A stretch of 64,000 nt of DNA from an uncultured Bacteroidales bacterium (GTDB lineage: Bacteria; Bacteroidota; Bacteroidia; Bacteroidales; F082). The notes under the pieces were generated by a model. The model was given only the letters and a program-made list of their open reading frames with translations. It searched no databases and was not told where the DNA came from. This document shows positions 42,375-49,630 of the stretch, piece after piece. Location: positions 1-64,000 of the forward strand of contig CAJOIF010000011.1 in the NCBI GenBank assembly GCA_905234765.1, written 5' to 3'. Positions within the stretch are counted from its first letter, which is position 1. Every line of letters starts with the position of its first letter. Position numbers and translations under genes: made by a program.

Positions 42375-43673
42375 ATGGCATCACTGAAGATAAAAGGCGG
42401 CTGCAAGCTGCAAGGCGAAATCGTCCCGCAAGGCGCGAAAAACGAGGCCATGCAGATTCTGTGTGCCTGCCTGCTCACCGACGAGAAAGTCACCATCCAC
42501 AACCTGCCCGACATCCTCGACATCAACAACCTGATTGCCCTCTTGGAAGGCATGGGTGTTATGATTGAGCGGCCCACACGGCACGACATCACGCTGCAAG
42601 CCAAGGAAATCAACTTCAACTATTTCCACCTGACCGCCTACCAAAACACTGCATCAAAACTCCGTGGCAGCGTGATGATGACCGGCCCGATGCTGGCCCG
42701 TTTCGGCAAGGCCTACATGCCCAAGCCTGGTGGCGACAAAATCGGTCGACGCAGGCTCGACACCCACGTCATCGGTTTGCAGAAACTCGGTGCCATCTTT
42801 GATTTCGACACTTACCAAGTTGGGGTGCAACATGGCGGGCTGAAAGGCTGCTACATGCTCCTCGATGAGGCTTCCGTCACGGGTACCGCCAACATCGTCA
42901 TGGCCGCAGTGTTGGCCCAAGGCACCACCACCATCTTCAACGCCGCTTGCGAGCCTTATCTCGTCCAGCTCTGTACCATGCTCAACAACATGGGTGCCGA
43001 CATCAAAGGCGTTGGCTCCAATCTCTTGACCATCAACGGCGTAAGCCGTTTGCACGGCACCGAGCACACTCTTTTGGTCGACATGATCGAGGTGGGTAGT
43101 TTCATCGGCATGGCCGCTATGACGGGCAGCGAGATTACTATCAAGAATGCTGGCATACAGCAACTTGGCATCATTCCCGATGTATTCCGCAAACTCGGCA
43201 TCCAGATGGATTTCCGTGACGATGATATCTTCATTCCCGCGCAAGACCACTATGAGGTGCAGACTTTTATGGATGGCAGCATCCTCACCGTGGCCGACGC
43301 GCCCTGGCCTGGCTTCACGCCCGACCTCATTAGTATCGTGCTAGTGGTGGCCACGCAAGCCAAAGGTACCGTGCTCGTGCACCAGAAGATGTTTGAGAGC
43401 CGCTTGTTCTTCGTCGATAAGCTCATCGACATGGGTGCGCAGATCATCCTCTGCGACCCGCACCGCGCCAACGTCATCGGCCTCGACCACGCACACAACC
43501 TCCGTGGCATCCGCATGGCCTCTCCCGACATCCGCGCCGGCGTTGCCCTGCTCATCGCCGCCCTCTCCGCCGACGGCACCAGCATCATCGACAACAGCGA
43601 CCAAATCGAGCGTGGGTATCAGTATATTGACAAGCGACTGAATGCTTTGGGAGCGGAGATCGAGAGACTGTAA
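42375..43673 (+). CDS. murA: UDP-N-acetylglucosamine 1-carboxyvinyltransferase (Asp-type MurA)
   Basis: A 432-residue cytoplasmic enzyme that transfers enolpyruvate from PEP to UDP-GlcNAc, the first committed step of peptidoglycan synthesis. Family regions: VPQGAKNEAMQIL with the conserved Lys-Asn, the loop MPKPGGDKIGRRRLDTHVIG, and APWPGFTPDLIS. In canonical MurA the loop reads GGCAIG with Cys115; here position 121 is Asp. Asp at this site retains activity in other bacteria and removes the fosfomycin target. Length is normal. No promoter box is visible directly upstream, so it may be read from the DUF4290 promoter through the palindrome. Confidence 0.93.
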   Translation: MASLKIKGGCKLQGEIVPQGAKNEAMQILCACLLTDEKVTIHNLPDILDINNLIALLEGMGVMIERPTRHDITLQAKEINFNYFHLTAYQNTASKLRGSVMMTGPMLARFGKAYMPKPGGDKIGRRRLDTHVIGLQKLGAIFDFDTYQVGVQHGGLKGCYMLLDEASVTGTANIVMAAVLAQGTTTIFNAACEPYLVQLCTMLNNMGADIKGVGSNLLTINGVSRLHGTEHTLLVDMIEVGSFIGMAAMTGSEITIKNAGIQQLGIIPDVFRKLGIQMDFRDDDIFIPAQDHYEVQTFMDGSILTVADAPWPGFTPDLISIVLVVATQAKGTVLVHQKMFESRLFFVDKLIDMGAQIILCDPHRANVIGLDHAHNLRGIRMASPDIRAGVALLIAALSADGTSIIDNSDQIERGYQYIDKRLNALGAEIERL

Positions 43674-43699
43674 AAAAACTACCCTTCTATTATGGCGTT

Positions 43700-44875
43700 T
43701 CAATAGTTTAATCCAAAATGCCACAAGGGGATAATTATGCCCTGCCCAAACTCGATTTCATCCCTTACGACAATGCCTTTCGGAATGTCCTGAATTTGCT
43801 TCTTTCCCTTCTTTCGTCCACCGACCTCGAAAGTATAATCTCCGACTACAAAATCCGATTCCCGTGATGAAAAAACTTTATTCATCACTCGCATTTGGTT
43901 ATAGAAAAAAGTCTCGCGCAAATTGCCTATCTCGGGTCGACCATTCGCCAATACTGTCATCAAACTCGGATTATCCACATAGACCTTTTCCACTTTCCCC
44001 AAGCCTCTCATCCCGCCCGTATCATCGCGCAACTGGCCAATCATACCAGCCTTTTCAAGATAAGTCAAATAATCGGGGACATTGTTTTTGCTTACATGCA
44101 GTTCCGAAGCCAAACTATCCGCATTGGGCTTGTAAGGTGCCAATTCGGCAATTACAGCCAGCATCTGCTTCAACTTCCGTGCTGTAGAAGCCCGCATATC
44201 GGCAAATTGCGGAATATCAGATTCAATTGTCTGTGAAACGACCTGTTCCATTCTGATAGCAAAACCGTTTTCTTGGGCAAAAGGATAATAGCCCGAACGA
44301 AGGTATTCCCTGAACAAAGGCAACGGATGCTCCACTTGCAGCAATTCTACCGTATGTGCAAGAATCTCCTCCAACGAATAAGTTCGCATCTTCACCGAAT
44401 GGAAAAGTTCAAGATACTCACGAAACGACAAGCCCTGCATTTGATACATCAAGGCACGACGACTCAAATCAGCCTCACCTTTAGTAATATCAAGTATCGA
44501 CGACCCTGTAAACACCACGCGCAAATCAGGATGCACATCGTAAATCTGTTTCAGTTCGCGGGACCAGTTGGCGTATTTATGCACCTCATCAATATAAAGA
44601 TGTGTGCCACCTTCTTTCACGAAATCATCAGCCAAGTCCACCAAACTATGATTGGCAAAATAAGTGTGGTCAGCCGAAACGTAAAGCCACATCCCTTCAT
44701 TGCGATGGGCTTTCACTTGTTGCAACAGCAAAGTAGATTTCCCCACGCCACGCGGCCCAACGATACCGACCAAACGGCTGTCCCAATCGATACGCTGCGC
44801 CATATAACGCTCAAAATCCATAGGCGCGCGGCGCAACTGCTCTTCCATATAAGCATACAATGTTACTTCTATCAT
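43700..44875 (-). CDS. AAA ATPase with C-terminal DUF4143-type domain
   Basis: A 391-residue protein from ATG 44875. The N-terminal AAA_14-type ATPase has Walker A GPRGVGKST, and Walker B and its neighbours THLYIDEVHKYANW; the sensor is VVFTGSSILDI. The C-terminal region (LRETFFYNQMRVM ... VGDYTFEVGGRKKGKKQIQD) matches the DUF4143-type fold, which has a nuclease-like core in related proteins. The function of this common bacterial family is unsettled; linkage to toxin-antitoxin or defence roles has been suggested. It faces murA with 26 nt between stops. A 12-bp inverted repeat overlaps its promoter region. Confidence 0.82.
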   Translation of the reverse strand: MIEVTLYAYMEEQLRRAPMDFERYMAQRIDWDSRLVGIVGPRGVGKSTLLLQQVKAHRNEGMWLYVSADHTYFANHSLVDLADDFVKEGGTHLYIDEVHKYANWSRELKQIYDVHPDLRVVFTGSSILDITKGEADLSRRALMYQMQGLSFREYLELFHSVKMRTYSLEEILAHTVELLQVEHPLPLFREYLRSGYYPFAQENGFAIRMEQVVSQTIESDIPQFADMRASTARKLKQMLAVIAELAPYKPNADSLASELHVSKNNVPDYLTYLEKAGMIGQLRDDTGGMRGLGKVEKVYVDNPSLMTVLANGRPEIGNLRETFFYNQMRVMNKVFSSRESDFVVGDYTFEVGGRKKGKKQIQDIPKGIVVRDEIEFGQGIIIPLWHFGLNY

Positions 44876-44897
44876 GGCTTTTCGGTTTATTTTGCCG

Positions 44898-44905
44898 CAA
44901 AAATA
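44898..44905 (-). promoter_or_regulatory. -7 box (TATTTTTG) for the AAA ATPase gene
   Basis: An exact minus-strand TAnnTTTG match 22 nt upstream of the start codon. No TTTG at the ideal -33 distance. Confidence 0.55.
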
Positions 44906-44907
44906 CA

Positions 44908-44996
44908 AAAAATCCCTCATTAAGGGAGTTTTTTATAAAAAAAAGCACTGTTTGAGGGTAATATTATTGAAATTTAGCACTATTTGAGGGATTTTT
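44908..44996. repeat. 12-bp inverted repeat with internal direct repeats, possible operator
   Basis: AAAAATCCCTCA (44908-44919) and TGAGGGATTTTT (44985-44996) are perfectly inverted. Inside, AGCACTGTTTGAGGG (44944-44958) and AGCACTATTTGAGGG (44976-44990) are direct repeats with a 32-nt period, about three helical turns. The first TGAGGG unit lies just upstream of the AAA gene -7 box. The intergenic gap 44876-45184 (309 nt) also contains CCCT/AGGG (a small hairpin at 44914-44926); apart from this and the promoter box I see no gene in it. Confidence 0.6.
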
Positions 44997-45184
44997 AAGC
45001 AAGAGCGAAAGCGCTTCACGAATAAAAATAGAATGAAATTCAAAAAAACACTGCCAAATCGAAAATACGACGAAGACTCACAAAAAAAGCAAAATCCCCT
45101 GCCATTTTGTCAATCCAACTCCATTTGGCAAAAGATTTGATAAAATATGCCGCAAAATGAAAAAAAAGTAAAAACAAATATATC

Positions 45185-45811
45185 ATGAAAGAAAACGAAA
45201 ACGTTAACAATCAAGACGATGCCATGAAAGACACCGTCAGTGCTGACATGGAGAACAGCCAAGAGCCCGTCGAAGAACAGCCGAAACAAGAAACCAAAGC
45301 GACTCAAGATGACAAGGTTTCAGACAAAAAGTCAAGGAGGTTCAAGATGCGTCATGCGCAGGAGAAAGCTTTGGAAGAAGAAAGAGCCAAATACGCCGAG
45401 CTAAACGACAAGTACTTGCGTCTGTTCTCGGAGTTCGACAACTTCCGCAAGCGCACCGCCAAGGAAAAGCTGGACTTGACCGTAACGGCTTCGGAGAGTG
45501 TCATCAAAGACATCCTGCCCGTGCTGGACGACTTCGAGCGCGCCCTGCAAAACATGGAAAAGAACGGCAACGAGGCCGACATGCAAGGCGTCACCTTGAT
45601 TTTCAACAAGTTGAAAGACACTTTGAAGAAGAAAGGCTTGGAGGAAATCGAGGCGATGGATGTCGAGTTCAACACCGACGAGCATGAGGCGCTCACCCTT
45701 ATCCCCGCCCCTGACGAGAGCAAGAAGGGCAAGGTTTTGGATGTGATTCAAAAGGGTTATAAGCTGAACGGCAAGGTGATACGGTTTGCGAGAGTGGTTG
45801 TTGGGAATTGA
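45185..45811 (+). CDS. grpE: GrpE, nucleotide exchange factor of DnaK
   Basis: A 208-residue cytoplasmic cochaperone that releases ADP from DnaK. The first 60 residues are acidic and low-complexity (ENVNNQDDAMKDTVSAD); a long helix follows (AQEKALEEERAKYAELNDK), then YLRLFSEFDNFRKRTAKEK, the family signature in the dimer helix, and a C-terminal beta-domain (PAPDESKKGKVLDVIQKGYK, VIRFARVVVGN). Length is normal. dnaJ follows on the same strand after 207 nt occupied by a palindromic repeat. No CIRCE or other heat-shock operator is evident upstream, and no clear TAnnTTTG box. Confidence 0.95.
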   Translation: MKENENVNNQDDAMKDTVSADMENSQEPVEEQPKQETKATQDDKVSDKKSRRFKMRHAQEKALEEERAKYAELNDKYLRLFSEFDNFRKRTAKEKLDLTVTASESVIKDILPVLDDFERALQNMEKNGNEADMQGVTLIFNKLKDTLKKKGLEEIEAMDVEFNTDEHEALTLIPAPDESKKGKVLDVIQKGYKLNGKVIRFARVVVGN

Positions 45812-45820
45812 ACACGCTTC

Positions 45821-45975
45821 GCGTCATTGCGAGGTACGAAGCCCCGCCTAAAACGTCATTGCGGGCTTGACCCGCAATCTCCAAAGCAGAAGGATACGTC
45901 TTCGCGCATAGGAGATGGCGGATGTTCCTCCGCCATGACGGTTAAAGCGTTCGGATAGTGTTCCTCGCAATGACG
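45821..45975. repeat. 155-nt nested palindromic repeat between grpE and dnaJ
   Basis: Outer arms CGTCATTGCGAGG (45821-45833) and CCTCGCAATGACG (45963-45975) are a perfect 13-bp inverted repeat. The inner core has CGTCATTGCGGGC and a GACCCGCAATC element at its left, and GGAGATGGCGGAT with CCGCCATGACGG at its right. The same core occurs at 63718-63806 ahead of pyrF. It fills most of the 207-nt gap. Confidence 0.8.
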
Positions 45976-46018
45976 TAAAACGGCAGTAAAACAAGCAGAT
46001 AGAAAGGAAAACAAGATA

Positions 46019-47215
46019 ATGGCAGACAAACAAAAACGTGATTACTACGAGGTGCTGGGCGTCAGCAAGACCTCCACACCCGACGAGATAAAGAGTGCCT
46101 ACCGTAAGGCCGCGCTCAAATGGCACCCCGACAAGTGGGTGAACGGCACCGATGCCGAGAAGAAGACCGCCGAGGAGAACTTCAAGGAAGCCTCGGAGGC
46201 CTATTCGGTGTTGAGCGACGAAAACAAGAAAGCCCGCTATGACCATTACGGTTTCGCCGGCATGGACGGCGGCTCGGCCAGCGGTGGTGCTGGAGGCTTC
46301 AGCGGTTTCGGCGACTTCGACCTGAACGACATCCTGAACAGCGTGTTTGGCCGCGGCTTCGACTTTGGGGGATTCGGCGGCGGCTTTAGCGGTTTTGGTG
46401 GCAGCAGTCGCGGCGGCACCGTCCGTCAGCGCGGCTCCAACCTCCGCGTGAAGGTGAAACTCAATCTACAGGAGATTGCTCATGGCACGAAGAAGAAAAT
46501 CAAGGTCAGCAAGTACGTGAGCTGTACCCACTGCCACGGCAGCGGCTCCGAAGATGGCTCCACCGAGACCTGCCCGACCTGCCACGGTCGCGGCCAGGTG
46601 GTGCAAACCGTCAACAGCTTCTTCGGGCAGATGCAGACCGCCTCAGTGTGTCCCACCTGCGGTGGACAAGGCACCGTCATCAAGAAGAAATGCAGCCACT
46701 GCGGTGGCGAAGGCATCGTGAAAGGCGATGAAATCATCGAGATCGACATCCCTGCCGGCGTGGGCGAAGGCATGCAACTCACCGTGCGCGGCAAGGGCAA
46801 CGCCGGACCGCACAACGGCGTGAACGGCGACCTGCTCGTCCTCATCGAAGAAGAAGCCCATCCCGACTTCGAACGAGACGAAAGCAATCTGATCTACAAC
46901 CTGTTCATCACGATCCCTGAAGCCATCATGGGCACCCAAGCAGAAGTGCCAACCGTCGACGGCAAGGTGAGAGTGAAGATCGCCCCTGGCACGCAGAGCG
47001 GCAAGGTGCTGAGACTGAGGGGGAAAGGCTTGCCCATCCTCAATGGTTATGGCAGTGGCGACATGCTCGTCAACGTGAATGTATGGATTCCGAAAAAGAT
47101 CAACAAAAAAGAGGAAGAACTGCTTCAACAACTCGGCCAGTCGGAGAACTTCAAGCCCAACCCGACGGCGGAGGAGAAGAGTTTTTTCAGCAAGATCAAG
47201 GATTACTTTAATTGA
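46019..47215 (+). CDS. dnaJ: DnaJ (Hsp40) cochaperone
   Basis: A 398-residue type I J-protein. The J domain is at 1-75 with HPD at 36-38 (LKWHPDKW). A Gly/Phe-rich linker follows (GGAGGFSGFGDFD and more). Four zinc-binding repeats are CTHCHGSG, CPTCHGRG, CPTCGGQG and CSHCGGEG, then the C-terminal substrate-binding domain (GDLLVLIEEEAHPDFERDE). It stimulates DnaK ATPase and delivers unfolded clients. It pairs with grpE; dnaK is not in the window. Its TGA stop overlaps the first base pair of the octamer palindrome (GACTTCGG starts at 47214). Confidence 0.95.
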   Translation: MADKQKRDYYEVLGVSKTSTPDEIKSAYRKAALKWHPDKWVNGTDAEKKTAEENFKEASEAYSVLSDENKKARYDHYGFAGMDGGSASGGAGGFSGFGDFDLNDILNSVFGRGFDFGGFGGGFSGFGGSSRGGTVRQRGSNLRVKVKLNLQEIAHGTKKKIKVSKYVSCTHCHGSGSEDGSTETCPTCHGRGQVVQTVNSFFGQMQTASVCPTCGGQGTVIKKKCSHCGGEGIVKGDEIIEIDIPAGVGEGMQLTVRGKGNAGPHNGVNGDLLVLIEEEAHPDFERDESNLIYNLFITIPEAIMGTQAEVPTVDGKVRVKIAPGTQSGKVLRLRGKGLPILNGYGSGDMLVNVNVWIPKKINKKEEELLQQLGQSENFKPNPTAEEKSFFSKIKDYFN

Positions 47216-47294
47216 CTTCGGGACTTCGGGACTTCGAGACTTCTTGGGGTAACCCAACGACTCACAGTCCCGTAGTCACGTAGTCTCGCAGTCT
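47214..47294. repeat. Octamer-built intercistronic palindrome, copy 2 (after dnaJ)
   Basis: The left arm is GACTTCGG, GACTTCGG, GACTTCGA, GACTTC (47214-47243). The right arm (47260-47294) is the inverted form (GACTCACAGTCCCGTAGTC and on). The centre contains TTGGG-GTAA-CCCAA, a hairpin of its own. It starts inside the dnaJ stop codon and ends 8 nt before the next ATG. Confidence 0.8.
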
Positions 47295-47302
47295 AATAAA
47301 AT

Positions 47303-48226
47303 ATGACAAAAATATCCATTAACGAGGTCACGAAAAAATTCGCCGACCACACCGCATTAGACCGTATGTGCATTGACATTCCAAAACAATGCATATACGG
47401 CCTTTTAGGTCCCAACGGAGCTGGCAAGACCACCCTCATCCGTATCCTCAACCAAATCACCGCGCCCGATACAGGTCAAGTGCTGATTGATGGAGAACCT
47501 CTTTGCCAAAAGCACATCACCCACATCGGTTATTTGCCCGAGGAACGCGGCTTGTACAAAAAGATGAAAGTCGGCGAACAGGCCGTATATTTGGCTGAAC
47601 TCAAAGGCATTAAGAAAGCCGAAGCGCAAAAACGGTTGAAAGAATGGTTCGACAAATTTGAAATTGGAGGCTGGTGGGACAAGAAAGTCGAGGAACTCTC
47701 GAAAGGCATGCAGCAGAAAGTGCAGTTCATCACCACCGTCATCCATGAGCCCGACATCCTCATCTTCGACGAGCCTTTCAGCGGCTTCGATCCTATCAAC
47801 GCAAACCTCTTGAAAGAGTCCATACTCGGACTGCGCGACAAAGGTGCGACCATTCTTCTTTCCACCCATAACATGGCCTCCGTTGAGGAGCTTTGCGACA
47901 GCATCACCTTGATTAACAATGGCAAAAGCATCCTACAAGGCAAAGTCACTGACATCAAACGGCAGCACGACACCCACCAAAGGGAGCTCATCGTCCGCTG
48001 CGACGATTTCAGCAAAGTGATGGCCGTTGCCGACACCTATAATAATATAAAGGTGGAACACACCGACCTCCCCGATGAGACCAAACTGACCCTATTCAGC
48101 GATTCGCCGAATGAACTCATTGGCAAACTGCTGGAAATCGGTCAACTCGTTTCCTTCAAGGAAGTGCTGCCTTCCATGAACGACATCTTCATCCAAGAAG
48201 TGCTATCTCAAAACCAAGCCTCATGA
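47303..48226 (+). CDS. ABC transporter ATP-binding protein (ABC-2 exporter, NatA-like)
   Basis: A 307-residue cytoplasmic ATPase subunit. Walker A is GPNGAGKTT, the signature is LSKGMQQKVQF, Walker B ILIFDEPFSGFDP and the switch His lies in LLSTHNMASVEELCD. About 80 residues after the ATPase core (from about 225) form an unassigned regulatory-type tail. It overlaps its permease gene by 4 nt (ATGA), which marks a two-gene unit. The family exports ions, lipids or peptides; the substrate is not identifiable, though NatAB-type sodium export is the closest named example. An octamer palindrome lies directly upstream; no promoter box is visible there. Confidence 0.88.
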   Translation: MTKISINEVTKKFADHTALDRMCIDIPKQCIYGLLGPNGAGKTTLIRILNQITAPDTGQVLIDGEPLCQKHITHIGYLPEERGLYKKMKVGEQAVYLAELKGIKKAEAQKRLKEWFDKFEIGGWWDKKVEELSKGMQQKVQFITTVIHEPDILIFDEPFSGFDPINANLLKESILGLRDKGATILLSTHNMASVEELCDSITLINNGKSILQGKVTDIKRQHDTHQRELIVRCDDFSKVMAVADTYNNIKVEHTDLPDETKLTLFSDSPNELIGKLLEIGQLVSFKEVLPSMNDIFIQEVLSQNQAS

Positions 48227-49536
48227 ACAAGATCGGACTCATCATCAAGCGAGAATACCTGACGCGCGTTCGCAAGCGCAGTTTCCTCATCATGACTTTC
48301 TTGGGGCCCGTCTTATTGGCCGCCATATACATCATTCCCATCATGCTTGCCTTGCACAGCGGCAACGACCATATGCGCATCGCTGTCGTTGACGAGAGCC
48401 ATTGGTTTGAAGACCGTTTCAACGACACCAAGGAGCACACATTCATCCTCATGACCGGCCAACCCATCGACTCGGTGAAGGATATGGTGAAAGACGGCGT
48501 GTTTGATATGGCGCTTTATGTCCCGCCCACCCAACTCAACATTCCATCCAATGCTGTCGTGTATAGCATCCGCCAAGTACCGATTGAGATTGAGACCTAC
48601 ATCAGCAACGTGATGGAAAAGGAAATCGAAGACCAGAAGCTGATGGCCAACGGCGTCGACCCTGAAATCGTCAATGCCGTCAAGACCAACGTCAACCTAC
48701 AAATCATGCGCATGGACGAGAAAGGCAACGAGAAGGAGACTTTCACCAAAGTACAGTTCCTGCTCGGCATCATCTTGGCCGGCCTGGTTTACATGTTCAT
48801 CATCTTCTTTGGCGGACAGGTCATGCAAGGCGTGGCAGAAGAAAAGACCAACAGAATCATCGAAGTCATCATCAGTTCGGTGAAACCTTTCCAACTGATG
48901 ATGGGCAAAATCATCGGTGTTTCGCTGGTTGCCCTCACTCAGTTCGTGATGTGGATTTTGCTCACTGGAGTACTGTATCTCGGCTTTTCGGCCTTCTTGG
49001 GCCTCAGCAACCCCGAAATGCTCTCAGCGGGCACTGTGATGAGTCAGGAAATCACTGCCAACGATGTTATGAGCAACGAAAGCGTCCAGAACATCCTGCA
49101 AATCGTCCATTCCATCGACTTTAGCACCATCATCATCACCTTCATCCTCTTCTTCATATTGGGTTACCTGCTCTATGCCACCCTTTATGCCGCCATAGGT
49201 TCTTTGGTCGACAACAACACTGATTCACAACAATTTGCATTACCCATCACCGTGCCACTCATCATTGCCATCATCAGTTCGTTCTACATCATCAACAATC
49301 CAGACAGTTCGCTTTCCGTCTGGCTTTCAATGATTCCCTTCACATCCCCCATTGCCATGATGGTCAGGATTCCGTTTGGTGTTCCGATATGGCAAGTAGT
49401 GCTGTCAGTAGTCCTTTTGGCAGGAACTTTCGTTTTGATGACCTGGCTTGCCGCAAAAATCTATCGCACAGGCATCCTCATGTACGGCAAAAAACTTTCC
49501 TACAAGGAAATTTTCAAATGGTTGAAATATAAATAG
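48223..49536 (+). CDS. ABC-2 type permease (NatB-like)
   Basis: A 437-residue membrane protein partnering the upstream ATPase. It starts MNKIGLIIKREYLTRVRKRS, a typical ABC-2 amphipathic start. It has one N-terminal helix, an extracytoplasmic domain of about 150 residues (HWFEDRFNDTKEHTFILM, DGVFDMALYVPPTQLN) and then about five helices from 183 onward, including FGGQVMQGVAEEKTNRIIEV, the conserved ABC-2 loop. A second long loop lies between helices (MLSAGTVMSQEITANDVM). It overlaps the upstream gene by 4 nt and is likely translated in concert with it. Confidence 0.88.
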   Translation: MNKIGLIIKREYLTRVRKRSFLIMTFLGPVLLAAIYIIPIMLALHSGNDHMRIAVVDESHWFEDRFNDTKEHTFILMTGQPIDSVKDMVKDGVFDMALYVPPTQLNIPSNAVVYSIRQVPIEIETYISNVMEKEIEDQKLMANGVDPEIVNAVKTNVNLQIMRMDEKGNEKETFTKVQFLLGIILAGLVYMFIIFFGGQVMQGVAEEKTNRIIEVIISSVKPFQLMMGKIIGVSLVALTQFVMWILLTGVLYLGFSAFLGLSNPEMLSAGTVMSQEITANDVMSNESVQNILQIVHSIDFSTIIITFILFFILGYLLYATLYAAIGSLVDNNTDSQQFALPITVPLIIAIISSFYIINNPDSSLSVWLSMIPFTSPIAMMVRIPFGVPIWQVVLSVVLLAGTFVLMTWLAAKIYRTGILMYGKKLSYKEIFKWLKYK

Positions 49537-49546
49537 AAATATTTCG

Positions 49547-49554
49547 TATTTTTG
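49547..49554 (+). promoter_or_regulatory. -7 box (TATTTTTG) for secDF
   Basis: An exact TAnnTTTG match 76 nt upstream of ATG 49631. TTG at 49522-49524 is 22 nt further up. The box is 10 nt after the ABC permease stop codon. Confidence 0.55.
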
Positions 49555-49630
49555 CAGGCTCGTAATTGAGTAAAAAGGATCTTTTAGAAATTTAACAAAT
49601 TAAAAGTCAAATAATTAAATCGTTTTTACA

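Noticed and set aside
44944..44990. Two AGCACTRTTTGAGGG repeats as CRISPR repeats
   Set aside because: Only two copies of 15 nt with a 17-nt spacer, inside a larger inverted repeat; an operator or decayed element fits better.
44921..45184. Search for a CIRCE-type heat-shock operator before grpE
   Set aside because: No TTAGCACTC-N9-GAGTGCTAA match is present; AGCACT units there belong to the TGAGGG repeats.
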